A stretch of 64,000 nt of DNA from Streptomyces sp. P9-A4. Lineage in GTDB: Bacteria; Actinomycetota; Actinomycetes; Streptomycetales; Streptomycetaceae. The stretch covers positions 806,001 to 870,000 of the forward strand of contig NZ_JAZIFY010000001.1 of assembly GCF_036634195.1 (NCBI RefSeq), given 5' to 3'. Positions 1 through 7,164 of the stretch are shown one piece after another (position 1 is the stretch's first letter; each line of letters starts with the position of its first letter). The notes beneath the pieces are model-generated. The model was not told the origin of the DNA. It saw only the letters and a list, made by a program, of their open reading frames with translations, and ran no database searches. The translations under genes were made by a program, and so were the position numbers.

Positions 1-1
1 C

Positions 2-127
2 GCGGCCGGCGACTGGTGGCTCGGCGAGCGCCCCTGCTCCCGCGCGGAACTCGTCCGGAGCCTGGCGGACGTCCTCTGGGGCCGGCTGGCCGCGGCGGAC
101 GACCTCCCGGGCGGACCGGGCTTCTAG
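2..127 (+). CDS. TetR-type regulator, C-terminal fragment (5' truncated by window)
   Basis: An open frame enters from the left edge and ends at TAG 125-127 after 41 codons. The residues (DWWLGERPCSRAELVRSL, then VLWGRLAAADDLPG) resemble the last helix of a TetR/AcrR ligand-binding domain, but too little is present to be sure. Codon use is typical of the window. The stop codon lies inside a CTAG that is also the left boundary of a short inverted-repeat element. No DNA-binding part is visible, so the family call is an inference. Confidence 0.45.
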   Translation, partial: AAGDWWLGERPCSRAELVRSLADVLWGRLAAADDLPGGPGF

Positions 128-189
128 GACCTGTCGTCGAACTCCCGTCGTCGCCCGTGGGGCGGGCGGGAGTCCGACGACAGGCCCGA
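125..189. mobile_element. Internally deleted copy of the 173-bp MITE family
   Basis: Position 127 starts GGACCTGTCGTCGAACTCCC. Its inverted partner ends at 187 with GACGACAGGCCC, and 19 of 21 arm positions match. Only about 20 bp of internal sequence remains, against about 130 bp in the full copies at 19914 and 35494. The left side keeps the TA of CTAG; the right side now reads GA, so this copy looks old. It forms a strong hairpin between the TetR-type gene end and the deformylase end and may act as a bidirectional terminator. Confidence 0.75.
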
Positions 190-197
190 GCGGAACC

Positions 198-758
198 TCA
201 GCGCTCCAGTACCGAGGCCTTCGCCCCCCACGGCTCCTTGCGAATCGCCCGGAGCAGACGTGACTTCCGCCACCCCGCGACATGGTCCGCGTAGACCCCG
301 CCGTCCAGGTGGTCGGTCTCGTGCTGGAGGCAGCGGGCGAAGAAGCCGGTGCCCTCGATCCGTATCGGTGTGCCGTCCACGCGGACGCCCTCCACCACCG
401 CCCGGTCGTGACGGGGCGTCGGGGCCTCCAGGCCCGGCAGGGACAGACAGCCCTCGGGGCCGCGGACCACGTCGCCGTCCGCCGCCACCAGGCGCGGGTT
501 CACCACATGGCCCAGGTGGCGGGTCTCCTCGTCGTCCGGGCAGTCGTACACGAAGACCCGCAGGCCGACGCCGACCTGGTTCGCCGCCAGGCCCACGCCG
601 TTCGCCGCGTACATCGTGGCGAACATGTCCTCGACGAGCCGGACCAGTTCGGGACCGAAGTCGGTGACGGGCTCGCAGGGGCTGTGCAGCACGGGGTCGC
701 CGAGCAGGGACATCGCTCGGACGAGGCCGGAACTGCCGGGGATGGGGCGGTTTCGCAT
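198..758 (-). CDS. def: Peptide deformylase
   Basis: Removes the formyl group from the N-terminal methionine of new proteins, in the cytoplasm, using a bound metal ion. The 186-residue protein has all three family motifs: GVGLAANQ (residues 54-61), EGCLS (102-106, metal-binding Cys104) and HETDH (146-150, metal-binding His146 and His150, catalytic Glu147). Length is normal. The ATG at 758 is chosen because the frame upstream of it is unlike the family. It is divergent from murT across 126 bp. Streptomyces usually carry several deformylase paralogues, so this may not be the only one. Confidence 0.93.
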   Translation of the reverse strand: MRNRPIPGSSGLVRAMSLLGDPVLHSPCEPVTDFGPELVRLVEDMFATMYAANGVGLAANQVGVGLRVFVYDCPDDEETRHLGHVVNPRLVAADGDVVRGPEGCLSLPGLEAPTPRHDRAVVEGVRVDGTPIRIEGTGFFARCLQHETDHLDGGVYADHVAGWRKSRLLRAIRKEPWGAKASVLER

Positions 759-821
759 GGCCGTAAGGGTACGGTCCGCCGTGACCTGGCTGTTTCCCGC
801 GGCCGCTCGGCGGTGCCGCTG

Positions 822-874
822 TTCGGGCTGCTGGCCGGATCTCGATAGGCTGAGCCCGGACCGACGCAAGGAGG
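822..874 (+). promoter_or_regulatory. Promoter and ribosome binding site of murT-gatD
   Basis: TTCGGG (822-827), an 18-bp spacer and TAGGCT (846-851) look like a housekeeping (HrdB-type) promoter. AAGGAGG (868-874) lies 10 nt before the ATG at 885. The same arrangement (TTCGGC, 18 bp, TAGGGT) precedes pfkA. Confidence 0.55.
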
Positions 875-884
875 AACAAGAGAG

Positions 885-2132
885 ATGTCAGGACACCCCG
901 GTAATCCAGAGCCGCTGTCGCCGCGCGCCAAGCTGGCCGTGACGGCTGGCAAGGCCGCGGCCGCGGTGTCGCGTGCGGCGGGACGCGGCAGCGGATCCGT
1001 GATCGGCGGCAAGGTGGCGCTGAAGCTCGACCCCGACCTCCTCGGCCGGCTCGCACAGCATCTGGACGTCGTCCTGGTGTCGGCGACCAACGGCAAGACG
1101 ACGACGACCCGGCTGATCGCGGAGGCCCTGCGCGCCGCCGGCCCCGTCGTCTCGAACGCGCTCGGCGCCAACATGCCCGCAGGGATCACCTCGGCGCTGG
1201 CCGGCGGCACGGACTCCAAGTACGGCGTGATCGAGGTCGACGAGAAGTACCTCGCCGGCGTCGCCCGTGACACCACGCCCAAGGTCATCGCGCTGCTCAA
1301 CCTCTCCCGCGACCAGCTCGACCGCGCCGCCGAGACCCGGATGCTCGCCGAGAAGTGGCGCGAGGGCCTCAACGGCACCAAGGCCGTGGTCGTGGCCAAC
1401 GCCGACGACCCGCTCATCGTGTGGGCCGCCTCCTCCTCCCCCAACGTGGTGTGGGTCGCCGCCGGCCAGGAGTGGAAGGACGACGCCTGGTCCTGCCCCT
1501 CCTGCGGCGGTGTGATGCAGCGTCCGGGCGACGACTGGTTCTGCGGCGAGTGCGGCTTCCGCCGTCCCGCCCCGAGCTGGGCGCTCAGCGGCGACCACGT
1601 GCTCGACCCGCACGGTTCGGCCTGGCCGATCCGGCTCCAGCTGCCCGGCCGCGCCAACAAGGCGAACGCCGCCACCTCGGCCGCCGTCGCCGCCGTCTTC
1701 GGGGTGCCGCCGCAGGTGGCCCTGGAGCGCATGTACCAGGTGCAGGCCGTCGCGGGCCGCTACGACGTGGTCTCCTTCCAGGGCCGCGAGCTGCGTCTGC
1801 TGCTGGCGAAGAACCCGGCCGGCTGGCTCGAGACGTTCTCCCTCATCGACGGGCCGCCCGCCCCGGTGATCCTCTCCGTGAACGCGCGCGGCGCCGACGG
1901 CACGGACACCTCCTGGCTGTGGGACGTGGACTACGCCCGGCTCGCCGGCCACCCGATCATGGTGATCGGCGACCGCCGGCTCGACCTCGCGGTCCGCCTG
2001 GAGGTCGCGGGTGTGGACTTCCGCGTCTGCGAGACGCTGGACGAGGCCGTCTCGATGGCCCCGCCCGGCCAGATCGAGCTGATCGCCAACTACACCGCCT
2101 TCCAGGACGTCCGCCGCCGCGTCGGCAACTGA
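885..2132 (+). CDS. murT: Lipid II isoglutaminyl synthase, ligase subunit MurT
   Basis: With GatD it amidates the D-glutamate of the peptidoglycan stem peptide in lipid II, at the cytoplasmic face of the membrane. The 415-residue protein has a Mur-ligase ATP loop (SATNGKTTTTR, near residue 66), a central domain holding a four-cysteine zinc ribbon (CPSCGG then CGECGF, about residues 205-225), and a C-terminal DUF1727 region (AKNPAGWLE onward). The zinc ribbon separates MurT from ordinary Mur ligases. The start at ATG 885 follows a strong AAGGAGG. gatD begins 19 bp after the stop, as in other Gram-positive bacteria, so the two are co-transcribed. Confidence 0.95.
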   Translation: MSGHPGNPEPLSPRAKLAVTAGKAAAAVSRAAGRGSGSVIGGKVALKLDPDLLGRLAQHLDVVLVSATNGKTTTTRLIAEALRAAGPVVSNALGANMPAGITSALAGGTDSKYGVIEVDEKYLAGVARDTTPKVIALLNLSRDQLDRAAETRMLAEKWREGLNGTKAVVVANADDPLIVWAASSSPNVVWVAAGQEWKDDAWSCPSCGGVMQRPGDDWFCGECGFRRPAPSWALSGDHVLDPHGSAWPIRLQLPGRANKANAATSAAVAAVFGVPPQVALERMYQVQAVAGRYDVVSFQGRELRLLLAKNPAGWLETFSLIDGPPAPVILSVNARGADGTDTSWLWDVDYARLAGHPIMVIGDRRLDLAVRLEVAGVDFRVCETLDEAVSMAPPGQIELIANYTAFQDVRRRVGN

Positions 2133-2151
2133 CCCGTAGAGGACATGCAGC

Positions 2152-2880
2152 ATGAGTGACAGCAGCCTGCGCCTGGTCTGGGTCTACCCGGACCTGCTCA
2201 GCACCTACGGCGACCAGGGCAACGTCCTGGTCGTGCAGCGCCGCGCCGAGCAGCGCCGCCTCAGCGTCGAGCGCGTCGACGTCCGCAGCGACCAGCCGAT
2301 CCCGACCTCCGGCGACATCTATCTGATCGGCGGCGGCGAGGACCGCCCGCAGCGGCTCGCGGCCGAGCGGCTGCGGCGGGACGGCGGCCTCAGCCGGGCC
2401 GCCTCCAACGGTGCGATCATCTTCTCGGTCTGCGCCGGCTACCAGATCCTGGGCCACGAGTTCATCAACGACCTCGGCGAGCGCGAGGCCGGCCTCGGCC
2501 TCATCGACGTGATCTCCACCCGTGGCGAGGGCGAGCGCTGCGTCGGCGACGTCCTCGCGGACATCGACCCGCGGCTGGGCCTCCCCCAGCTGACGGGCTT
2601 CGAGAACCACCAGGGCATCACCCATCTCGGCCCGACGGCCCGGCCGTTCGCCCGGACCGTCTACGGCAACGGCAACGGCACCGGCGACGGCACCGAGGGC
2701 GCGTACAACGACACCGTCTTCGGTACGTACATGCACGGCCCGGTCATGGCCCGCAACCCGCAGATCGCGGACCTGCTCCTGAAGCTGGCCCTCGACGTGA
2801 ACGCGCTGCCGCCGACCGACGACCGCTGGTACGAGGCGCTGCGCGCCGAGCGCATCGCGGCCGCCTCGCAGCCCGCCTGA
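2152..2880 (+). CDS. gatD: Lipid II isoglutaminyl synthase, glutamine amidotransferase subunit GatD
   Basis: Class I glutamine amidotransferase (CobQ-like) that releases ammonia from glutamine for MurT. The 242-residue protein has the nucleophile Cys in FSVCAGYQILG (about residue 94) and the catalytic His in YMHGPVMARNP (about residue 190). The N-terminal VYPDLLSTYGDQGN matches the GatD family. Its position directly after murT and the normal length support the call. A glycine/asparagine-rich stretch before the catalytic His (GNGNGTGDGTEG, about residue 170) looks like a species-specific loop. Confidence 0.95.
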   Translation: MSDSSLRLVWVYPDLLSTYGDQGNVLVVQRRAEQRRLSVERVDVRSDQPIPTSGDIYLIGGGEDRPQRLAAERLRRDGGLSRAASNGAIIFSVCAGYQILGHEFINDLGEREAGLGLIDVISTRGEGERCVGDVLADIDPRLGLPQLTGFENHQGITHLGPTARPFARTVYGNGNGTGDGTEGAYNDTVFGTYMHGPVMARNPQIADLLLKLALDVNALPPTDDRWYEALRAERIAAASQPA

Positions 2881-2913
2881 GTCAGCCCCGCACCACCGCC
2901 GGTCCCTCGTACG

Positions 2914-2923
2914 AACGTACGTT
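2914..2923. promoter_or_regulatory. 10-bp palindrome upstream of the pfkA promoter
   Basis: AACGTACGTT is a perfect palindrome inside a larger imperfect one (CGTACGAACGTACG, 2908-2921). It lies just upstream of the -35 of the pfkA promoter and could be a TetR-type operator. No cognate regulator is identifiable. Confidence 0.3.
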
Positions 2924-2944
2924 GTCCACTGTGCGGACATCCGG

Positions 2945-2974
2945 TTCGGCCCCGCCACCCTGCGGCGATAGGGT
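2945..2974 (+). promoter_or_regulatory. Probable pfkA promoter
   Basis: TTCGGC (2945-2950), an 18-bp spacer and TAGGGT (2969-2974) fit a housekeeping promoter. Transcription would begin near 2981, leaving a leader of about 57 nt before the ATG at 3038. Confidence 0.45.
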
Positions 2975-3037
2975 GGCGGGGATCCAGCCGGACGACGTGG
3001 TCCGGGAGTCGGCCCACGTTGCAAAGGTTTTTGGGCT

Positions 3038-4063
3038 ATGCGCATTGGCGTGCTCACCTCCGGCGGAGACTGCCCCGGTCTGAACGCTGTCATCCGATCC
3101 GTCGTGCACCGCGCGGTCGTCGACCACGGCGACGAGGTCATCGGCTTCCACGACGGGTGGCGTGGCCTCCTGGAATGCGACTACCGCAAGCTCGATCTGG
3201 ACGCGGTGGGCGGCATCCTCGCCCGGGGCGGCACCATCCTCGGCTCCTCGCGGGTCCAGCCCGCGCATCTGGTCGGCGGCGTCGAGCGCGCCCGCGGCCA
3301 CCTGGCCGACCTCGGTCTCGACGCCATCATCCCGATCGGCGGCGAGGGCACCCTCAAGGCGGCGAACCTCCTCTCCGAGGCGGGCCTGCCGATCGTCGGC
3401 GTCCCGAAGACCATCGACAACGACATCGCCTCCACCGACGTCACCTTCGGCTTCGACACCGCCGTGACCGTCGCCACCGAGGCCCTGGACCGGCTGAAGA
3501 CCACCGCCGAGTCCCACCAGCGCGTCCTGGTCGTCGAGGTCATGGGCCGTCACACCGGCTGGATAGCGCTGCACTCCGGCATGGCCGCCGGCGCCCACGC
3601 CGTCGTCGTCCCCGAGCGGCCCTTCGACATCGACGAGCTGACCGCCCGGGTCGGCGAGCGCTTCGAGGCCGGCAAGCGGTTCGCGATCGTCGTCGTGGCC
3701 GAGGGCGCGAAGCCGGCCGAGGGTTCGATGGACTTCAAGACCGCCGGCACCGACATCTACGGTCACGAGCGCTTCACCGGGATCGCCAACCAGCTCTCCG
3801 CCGAGCTGGAGCGGCGGCTCGGCAAGGAGGCCCGCCCGGTGATCCTGGGCCACGTCCAGCGCGGCGGCACCCCCACCGCGTACGACCGCGTCCTCGCCAC
3901 CCGCTTCGGCTGGCACGCGGTCGAGGCGGCGCACCGGGGCGAGTTCGGCATGCTGACCGCGCTGCGCGGCACCGAGATCACGATGGTTCCGCTGGCCCAG
4001 GCCGTGGAGACCCTCAAGACGGTCCCGGCCGACCGCTACGCCGAGGCCGAGTGCGTGCTCTGA
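3038..4063 (+). CDS. pfkA: 6-phosphofructokinase
   Basis: Phosphorylates fructose 6-phosphate to fructose 1,6-bisphosphate in glycolysis. The 341-residue protein begins with the nucleotide-binding GVLTSGGDCPGLNAVIR. It has GGEGTLKAA (about residue 103) where ATP enzymes have Gly and pyrophosphate enzymes have Asp. PKTIDND holds the catalytic Asp, and MGRHTGW and GHVQRGG line the sugar-phosphate site. The Lys in PKTIDND is typical of the actinobacterial group that is still ATP-dependent. Actinomycetes often have two or three paralogues. It is monocistronic, with its own promoter and a downstream hairpin. Confidence 0.94.
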   Translation: MRIGVLTSGGDCPGLNAVIRSVVHRAVVDHGDEVIGFHDGWRGLLECDYRKLDLDAVGGILARGGTILGSSRVQPAHLVGGVERARGHLADLGLDAIIPIGGEGTLKAANLLSEAGLPIVGVPKTIDNDIASTDVTFGFDTAVTVATEALDRLKTTAESHQRVLVVEVMGRHTGWIALHSGMAAGAHAVVVPERPFDIDELTARVGERFEAGKRFAIVVVAEGAKPAEGSMDFKTAGTDIYGHERFTGIANQLSAELERRLGKEARPVILGHVQRGGTPTAYDRVLATRFGWHAVEAAHRGEFGMLTALRGTEITMVPLAQAVETLKTVPADRYAEAECVL

Positions 4064-4083
4064 GGGTCGTCTTCGCGTGACAT

Positions 4084-4115
4084 CCGCCCCCGGTCGCGGC
4101 CACGGCCGGGGGCGG
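4084..4115 (+). terminator. Hairpin terminator after pfkA
   Basis: CCGCCCCCGG (4084-4093) pairs with CCGGGGGCGG (4106-4115) and is followed by TTCT. It lies 20 bp after the pfkA stop and ends before the ctaG ribosome binding site. Confidence 0.7.
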
Positions 4116-4167
4116 TTCTAGTCTGGTGCGGACAACAAGCGCGAATCGGGCTCCAGGAGTGCACACG

Positions 4168-5118
4168 ATGGATCACAGCGGGCACGGCATGACCACGGAT
4201 CTGCCGCCGTTCACGCTGGGTCGGGGCCTGGAGTTCTCGCCCGACCTCTTCTTCCTGATCGGCTGCCTCGCGGGGCTCGGGCTGTACGGGTGGGGCGTGG
4301 TGAGGCTACGGCGGCGCGGGGACGCCTGGCCGGTGAGCCGGACGGTGTTCTTCACGGTCGGCGTGCTGACGATCGCGCTCGTGATGTGCACCAAGCTCAA
4401 CGACTACGGCATGGTCATGTTCAGCGTGCACATGGTGCAGCACATGGTGATCTCCATGCTGTCGCCGATCCTGCTGCTGCTCGGCGCGCCCATCACGCTG
4501 GCGCTGCGGGCGCTCCCGGTGGCGGGGCGCGGCTCCACGGGTCCGCGCGAACTGCTGCTGAAGCTGCTGCACAGCCGGTACATGAAGGTGATCACGCACC
4601 CCGGCTTCACGATCCCGATGTTCATCGCGAGCCTGTACGCGCTGTACTTCACTCCGCTCTTCGACTTCCTGATGGGCTCGAAGGCGGGTCACATCGGGAT
4701 GATGGTGCACTTCCTGATGGTGGGCGTGGTCTTCTTCTGGCCGATCATGGGCGTCGACCCGGGTCCGCACCGGCCGGGGTTCGTGATGCGGATGCTGGAG
4801 CTGTTCGCGGGCATGCCGTTCCACGCCTTCTTCGGCATCGCGCTGATGATGGCCACCGAGCCGATGGTCAAGGCGTACGAGAACCCGCCGGCCTCGCTGG
4901 GGATCGACGTGCTCACCGACCAGAACGCGGCGGGCGGCATCGCCTGGGCGTTCAGCGAGATCCCGTCCGTGCTGGTGCTGATCGCGCTGGTCTACCAGTG
5001 GTACCACTCCGAGCAGCGGCAGGCGGTCCGCCAGGACCGGGCCGCCGACCGGAACGGCGACAAGGAGCTGGAGGCGTACAACGCCTACCTCGCCTCGCTC
5101 CAGACCCGCGGCCGCTGA
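4168..5118 (+). CDS. Cytochrome c oxidase assembly factor CtaG-type membrane protein
   Basis: A 316-residue membrane protein of the caa3_CtaG family, whose members help build or supply copper to haem-copper oxidases. About seven hydrophobic segments are visible. Conserved His-rich helices include SVHMVQHMVISMLSP (about residue 85) and a later PFHAFFGIAL. The N-terminus (MDHSGHGM) carries extra His and Met that could bind metal. The ATG at 4168 follows CCAGGAG with 8-nt spacing; a GTG at 4126 has no such site. No oxidase gene is adjacent, but a cupredoxin lipoprotein lies 1 kb downstream, which hints at copper handling. Confidence 0.85.
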   Translation: MDHSGHGMTTDLPPFTLGRGLEFSPDLFFLIGCLAGLGLYGWGVVRLRRRGDAWPVSRTVFFTVGVLTIALVMCTKLNDYGMVMFSVHMVQHMVISMLSPILLLLGAPITLALRALPVAGRGSTGPRELLLKLLHSRYMKVITHPGFTIPMFIASLYALYFTPLFDFLMGSKAGHIGMMVHFLMVGVVFFWPIMGVDPGPHRPGFVMRMLELFAGMPFHAFFGIALMMATEPMVKAYENPPASLGIDVLTDQNAAGGIAWAFSEIPSVLVLIALVYQWYHSEQRQAVRQDRAADRNGDKELEAYNAYLASLQTRGR

Positions 5119-5888
5119 CTCCGGCGCACGCCGGAGCGTCCGGGGAGTAGCGCGCGCCCCTCTCCCGGGGTGACGATGGGCTGGACGGCTTCCGCGACCT
5201 CGGTCGGGAGGAGGACGGACACATGTCCGGTCCCACGAAGACGATGGCGGTGCTCACCTTCGCCGCGCTGGTGCTGACCACGGCGTACACGGTGGCGCTC
5301 GGCAGCAGCGGCTGGCTCTGGTTCGGCTGGGTGGTGCTCGGCGTGGTGACGATCGGGATGGCCGCGTCGGACAGCGCGTCCCCGCCCACGCCGCGCCCCC
5401 GCCCACCGGCGGGGGCCGGGCCCGCGCATCCCTGATCGTTTCGGTGGTCGACCGACCGCCGGGTTACCCACCCGCCCTTTCTCCGGTCGTACGGCGGGGA
5501 AGCCGCGCGCGGTGACGGCGGCCAGGACCGCCAGGACGATGATTCCCGCCGACTCGACGACGATCGTGGGCACGACCAGTTCCGCGTCGATGGACTCCTG
5601 GAATCCGAAGAGTCCGGTGGTGAGGCTGACGACCAGACCGGCCAGCGTGCCGGCCGTGAAGAGCGCGCCAAGGGCGGCCGGGACGGCGAGGAACCGGGTC
5701 GGCGCGGCCAGCAGCGCGAGGGTCAGCAGCACGCCGCCGATGCCGTTCAGCAGGAAGAGCGCGCCGATCGTCGCCAGGTCCCGGTAGCCGGTGTCCCAGA
5801 GACGGAGGTGGATCGCCGCCATCGCCGCTGTCAGACCGGCACCGGCCAGGCGCAGAGCGATGACGCTCCAGGCCCGCTCAGTAGCCAT
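5085..5888 (-). CDS. Four-helix membrane protein downstream of the cupredoxin gene
   Basis: The first 160 residues form four clear membrane helices with short loops, including IHLRLWDTGYRDLATIGALF and a conserved-looking FGFQES loop. The start (ATG 5888) overlaps the cupredoxin stop by 11 bp, so the two are translationally coupled. From about residue 165 the frame continues as a basic, low-complexity tail antisense to the small membrane gene and into the end of the CtaG gene. The natural stop near 5460-5480 has probably been lost, or there is a frameshift. The upstream partner suggests a role with the cupredoxin, perhaps in copper or electron transfer; this is inference. Confidence 0.65.
   Translation of the reverse strand: MATERAWSVIALRLAGAGLTAAMAAIHLRLWDTGYRDLATIGALFLLNGIGGVLLTLALLAAPTRFLAVPAALGALFTAGTLAGLVVSLTTGLFGFQESIDAELVVPTIVVESAGIIVLAVLAAVTARGFPAVRPEKGRVGNPAVGRPPKRSGMRGPGPRRWAGARRGRGRAVRRGHPDRHHAEHHPAEPEPAAAAERHRVRRGQHQRGEGEHRHRLRGTGHVSVLLPTEVAEAVQPIVTPGEGRALLPGRSGVRRSQRPRVWSEAR
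5223..5435 (+). CDS. Small two-helix membrane protein, function unknown
   Basis: A 70-residue protein with two hydrophobic segments (about residues 7-25 and 30-46), then a Pro-rich basic tail. ATG 5223 is preceded by a strong GGGAGGAGG with suitable spacing. It is 104 bp after ctaG on the same strand, so it may be read with it. The minus-strand membrane gene runs through this DNA in another frame; this small ORF looks the more real of the two here because of its ribosome binding site and hydrophobicity pattern. No function can be assigned. Confidence 0.6.
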   Translation: MSGPTKTMAVLTFAALVLTTAYTVALGSSGWLWFGWVVLGVVTIGMAASDSASPPTPRPRPPAGAGPAHP

Positions 5889-6354
5889 TGCCCGTCGGGC
5901 TCTCGTTCACCGCTCCCCCGGCACCGCCCACGGTGATCTCCGTCTTCATGCCCAGGTCCTTGTGTCCGTCGACGGGGCAGTAGATCTCGTACTTGCCGGA
6001 CTTCAGCGTCACGGTCAGCTTCGTGCTCTTGCCGGGATCCAGGTTCTGCGAGCGGTTCTCGCCGCCGGGGCCCTCCACCGCCAGGGCGTGGACGTGGTGG
6101 CCGATGTTGTTGACGACGAAGGTGTAGCCGCCGGCCTTGTACGTCTGCTGCGACAACGCGATGTGGAAGTCGGAGAGGTCGGCGGTCACCTGGGTGGTGC
6201 CCGCCGTGCTGCTCTGTGCGGGTGGTGCGGTGCTCTGCGCCGGTGGTGCGGTGCTCGCCGACCCACCGCCGCTCCCGCAGGCTGCCAGCAGCCCGGTGAG
6301 CCCTCCGGCCGCCAGCCCGAGCGCCACGCGGCTCCGCGTGCGTGTCCCTGTCAT
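5878..6354 (-). CDS. Cupredoxin-domain lipoprotein
   Basis: A 158-residue secreted protein. The signal peptide ends in a lipobox (LLAAC, about residue 26), followed by a Ser/Thr/Ala/Gln linker. The cupredoxin-like fold spans about residues 55-145. NIGHHVHALAVEG provides His, and YCPVDGHKDLGM provides the Cys, His and Met of a type 1 copper site. The anchored copper protein would act on the outer face of the membrane. ATG 6354 follows GGAGGGCGGAGTG. Upstream lies a 16-bp tandem repeat array, and the divergent ECF sigma/anti-sigma pair is a good candidate for its control. Confidence 0.85.
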   Translation of the reverse strand: MTGTRTRSRVALGLAAGGLTGLLAACGSGGGSASTAPPAQSTAPPAQSSTAGTTQVTADLSDFHIALSQQTYKAGGYTFVVNNIGHHVHALAVEGPGGENRSQNLDPGKSTKLTVTLKSGKYEIYCPVDGHKDLGMKTEITVGGAGGAVNESPTGNGY

Positions 6355-6373
6355 CACTCCGCCCTCCGCCTGT

Positions 6374-6452
6374 TCTCGTTCTCCGGGGATTCGTTCTCGG
6401 GGTATTCGTTCTTCGGGGGATTCGTTCTTCGGGGGATTCGTTCTTCGGGATT
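6374..6452. repeat. Five tandem units of about 16 bp
   Basis: Five copies of a unit close to TTCGTTCTTCGGGGGA start near 6375, 6390, 6405, 6421 and 6437; the last three are almost identical. On the minus strand each reads GAAGAACGAATCCCC. The array ends about 20 bp upstream of the cupredoxin start and lies between it and the divergent sigma gene. This is where a promoter or repeated binding site would be. Confidence 0.85.
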
Positions 6453-6600
6453 TCCGTTCCGCAGGGGATACGGACGAGCGGCGCGGAGGGATTGCGCGGG
6501 GCCGGAGGAGGAGAATGAGGGGGTGTTCCCGCACGGATCCGGATCCGGCGCAATCCCCTGGGGGCGGCGAAACGTATCCAGGGGTATGCGGAGCATGGGT

Positions 6601-7164
6601 ATGTCACTCGGGCACGCGCCGGACGAGGCGCTGCTGTCCGGCCTGACCACGGGAGATCCCGAGATCGCCGTCGCGTTCGTGCGCCGTTTCCAGCGCACGG
6701 TGTTCGGTGTCGCGGTCGCCGTCGTCGGCGACCCCCAGCTCGCCGAGGACATCGCCCAGCAGACGTTCGAGCGGGCCTGGCGGCACGCCTCGGTCTACGA
6801 CGCGCGGCGCGGTTCGGTGAAGACCTGGCTGACGACCATCGCGCACAACCTCGCGGTCGACGCGGTGCGGGCGCACCGGGCCGATCCCGTGGCCCCGGAG
6901 GATCTGGACGCCCTCCTCGGCGTCATGACCGACACCCCCGAGGAACGGGCCCTCGCCGCCGAGACGGCGGCCGGGATCGGGGCGGCCCTGGCCCGCCTGC
7001 CGAGGGAACAGGCCCGCGCGCTGGCGATGGCCGCGATCTACGGGATGACCGCGCGGGAGGTCGCCGACTTCGAGCACATACCGCTGGGTACGGCGAAGAC
7101 GCGGATCAGGACGGCGCTGCGCAGGCTGCGGACGGCATGGGGAGCCGAGGTGAACCGGCGATGA
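6601..7164 (+). CDS. ECF-type RNA polymerase sigma factor
   Basis: A 187-residue group 4 sigma factor. Region 2 covers about residues 25-95 (RRFQRTVFGVAVAVVGDPQLAEDIAQQTFERAW, then SVKTWLTTIAHNLAVDAVR). Region 4 covers about residues 125-180 (LPREQARALAMAAIYGMTAREVADFEHIPLGTAKTRI). ATG 6601 is chosen because GGAG at 6590-6593 gives 7-nt spacing; ATG 6586 and 6595 are in frame but poorly placed. The stop overlaps the next start (ATGA). It is divergent from the cupredoxin gene, so it probably drives its own operon and perhaps that gene. Confidence 0.9.
   Translation: MSLGHAPDEALLSGLTTGDPEIAVAFVRRFQRTVFGVAVAVVGDPQLAEDIAQQTFERAWRHASVYDARRGSVKTWLTTIAHNLAVDAVRAHRADPVAPEDLDALLGVMTDTPEERALAAETAAGIGAALARLPREQARALAMAAIYGMTAREVADFEHIPLGTAKTRIRTALRRLRTAWGAEVNRR

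Noticed and set aside
3412..3434. Possible pyrophosphate dependence of PfkA suggested by PKTIDND
   Set aside because: The ATP-site position has Gly in GGEGT rather than Asp, and the actinobacterial ATP enzymes also carry the Lys.
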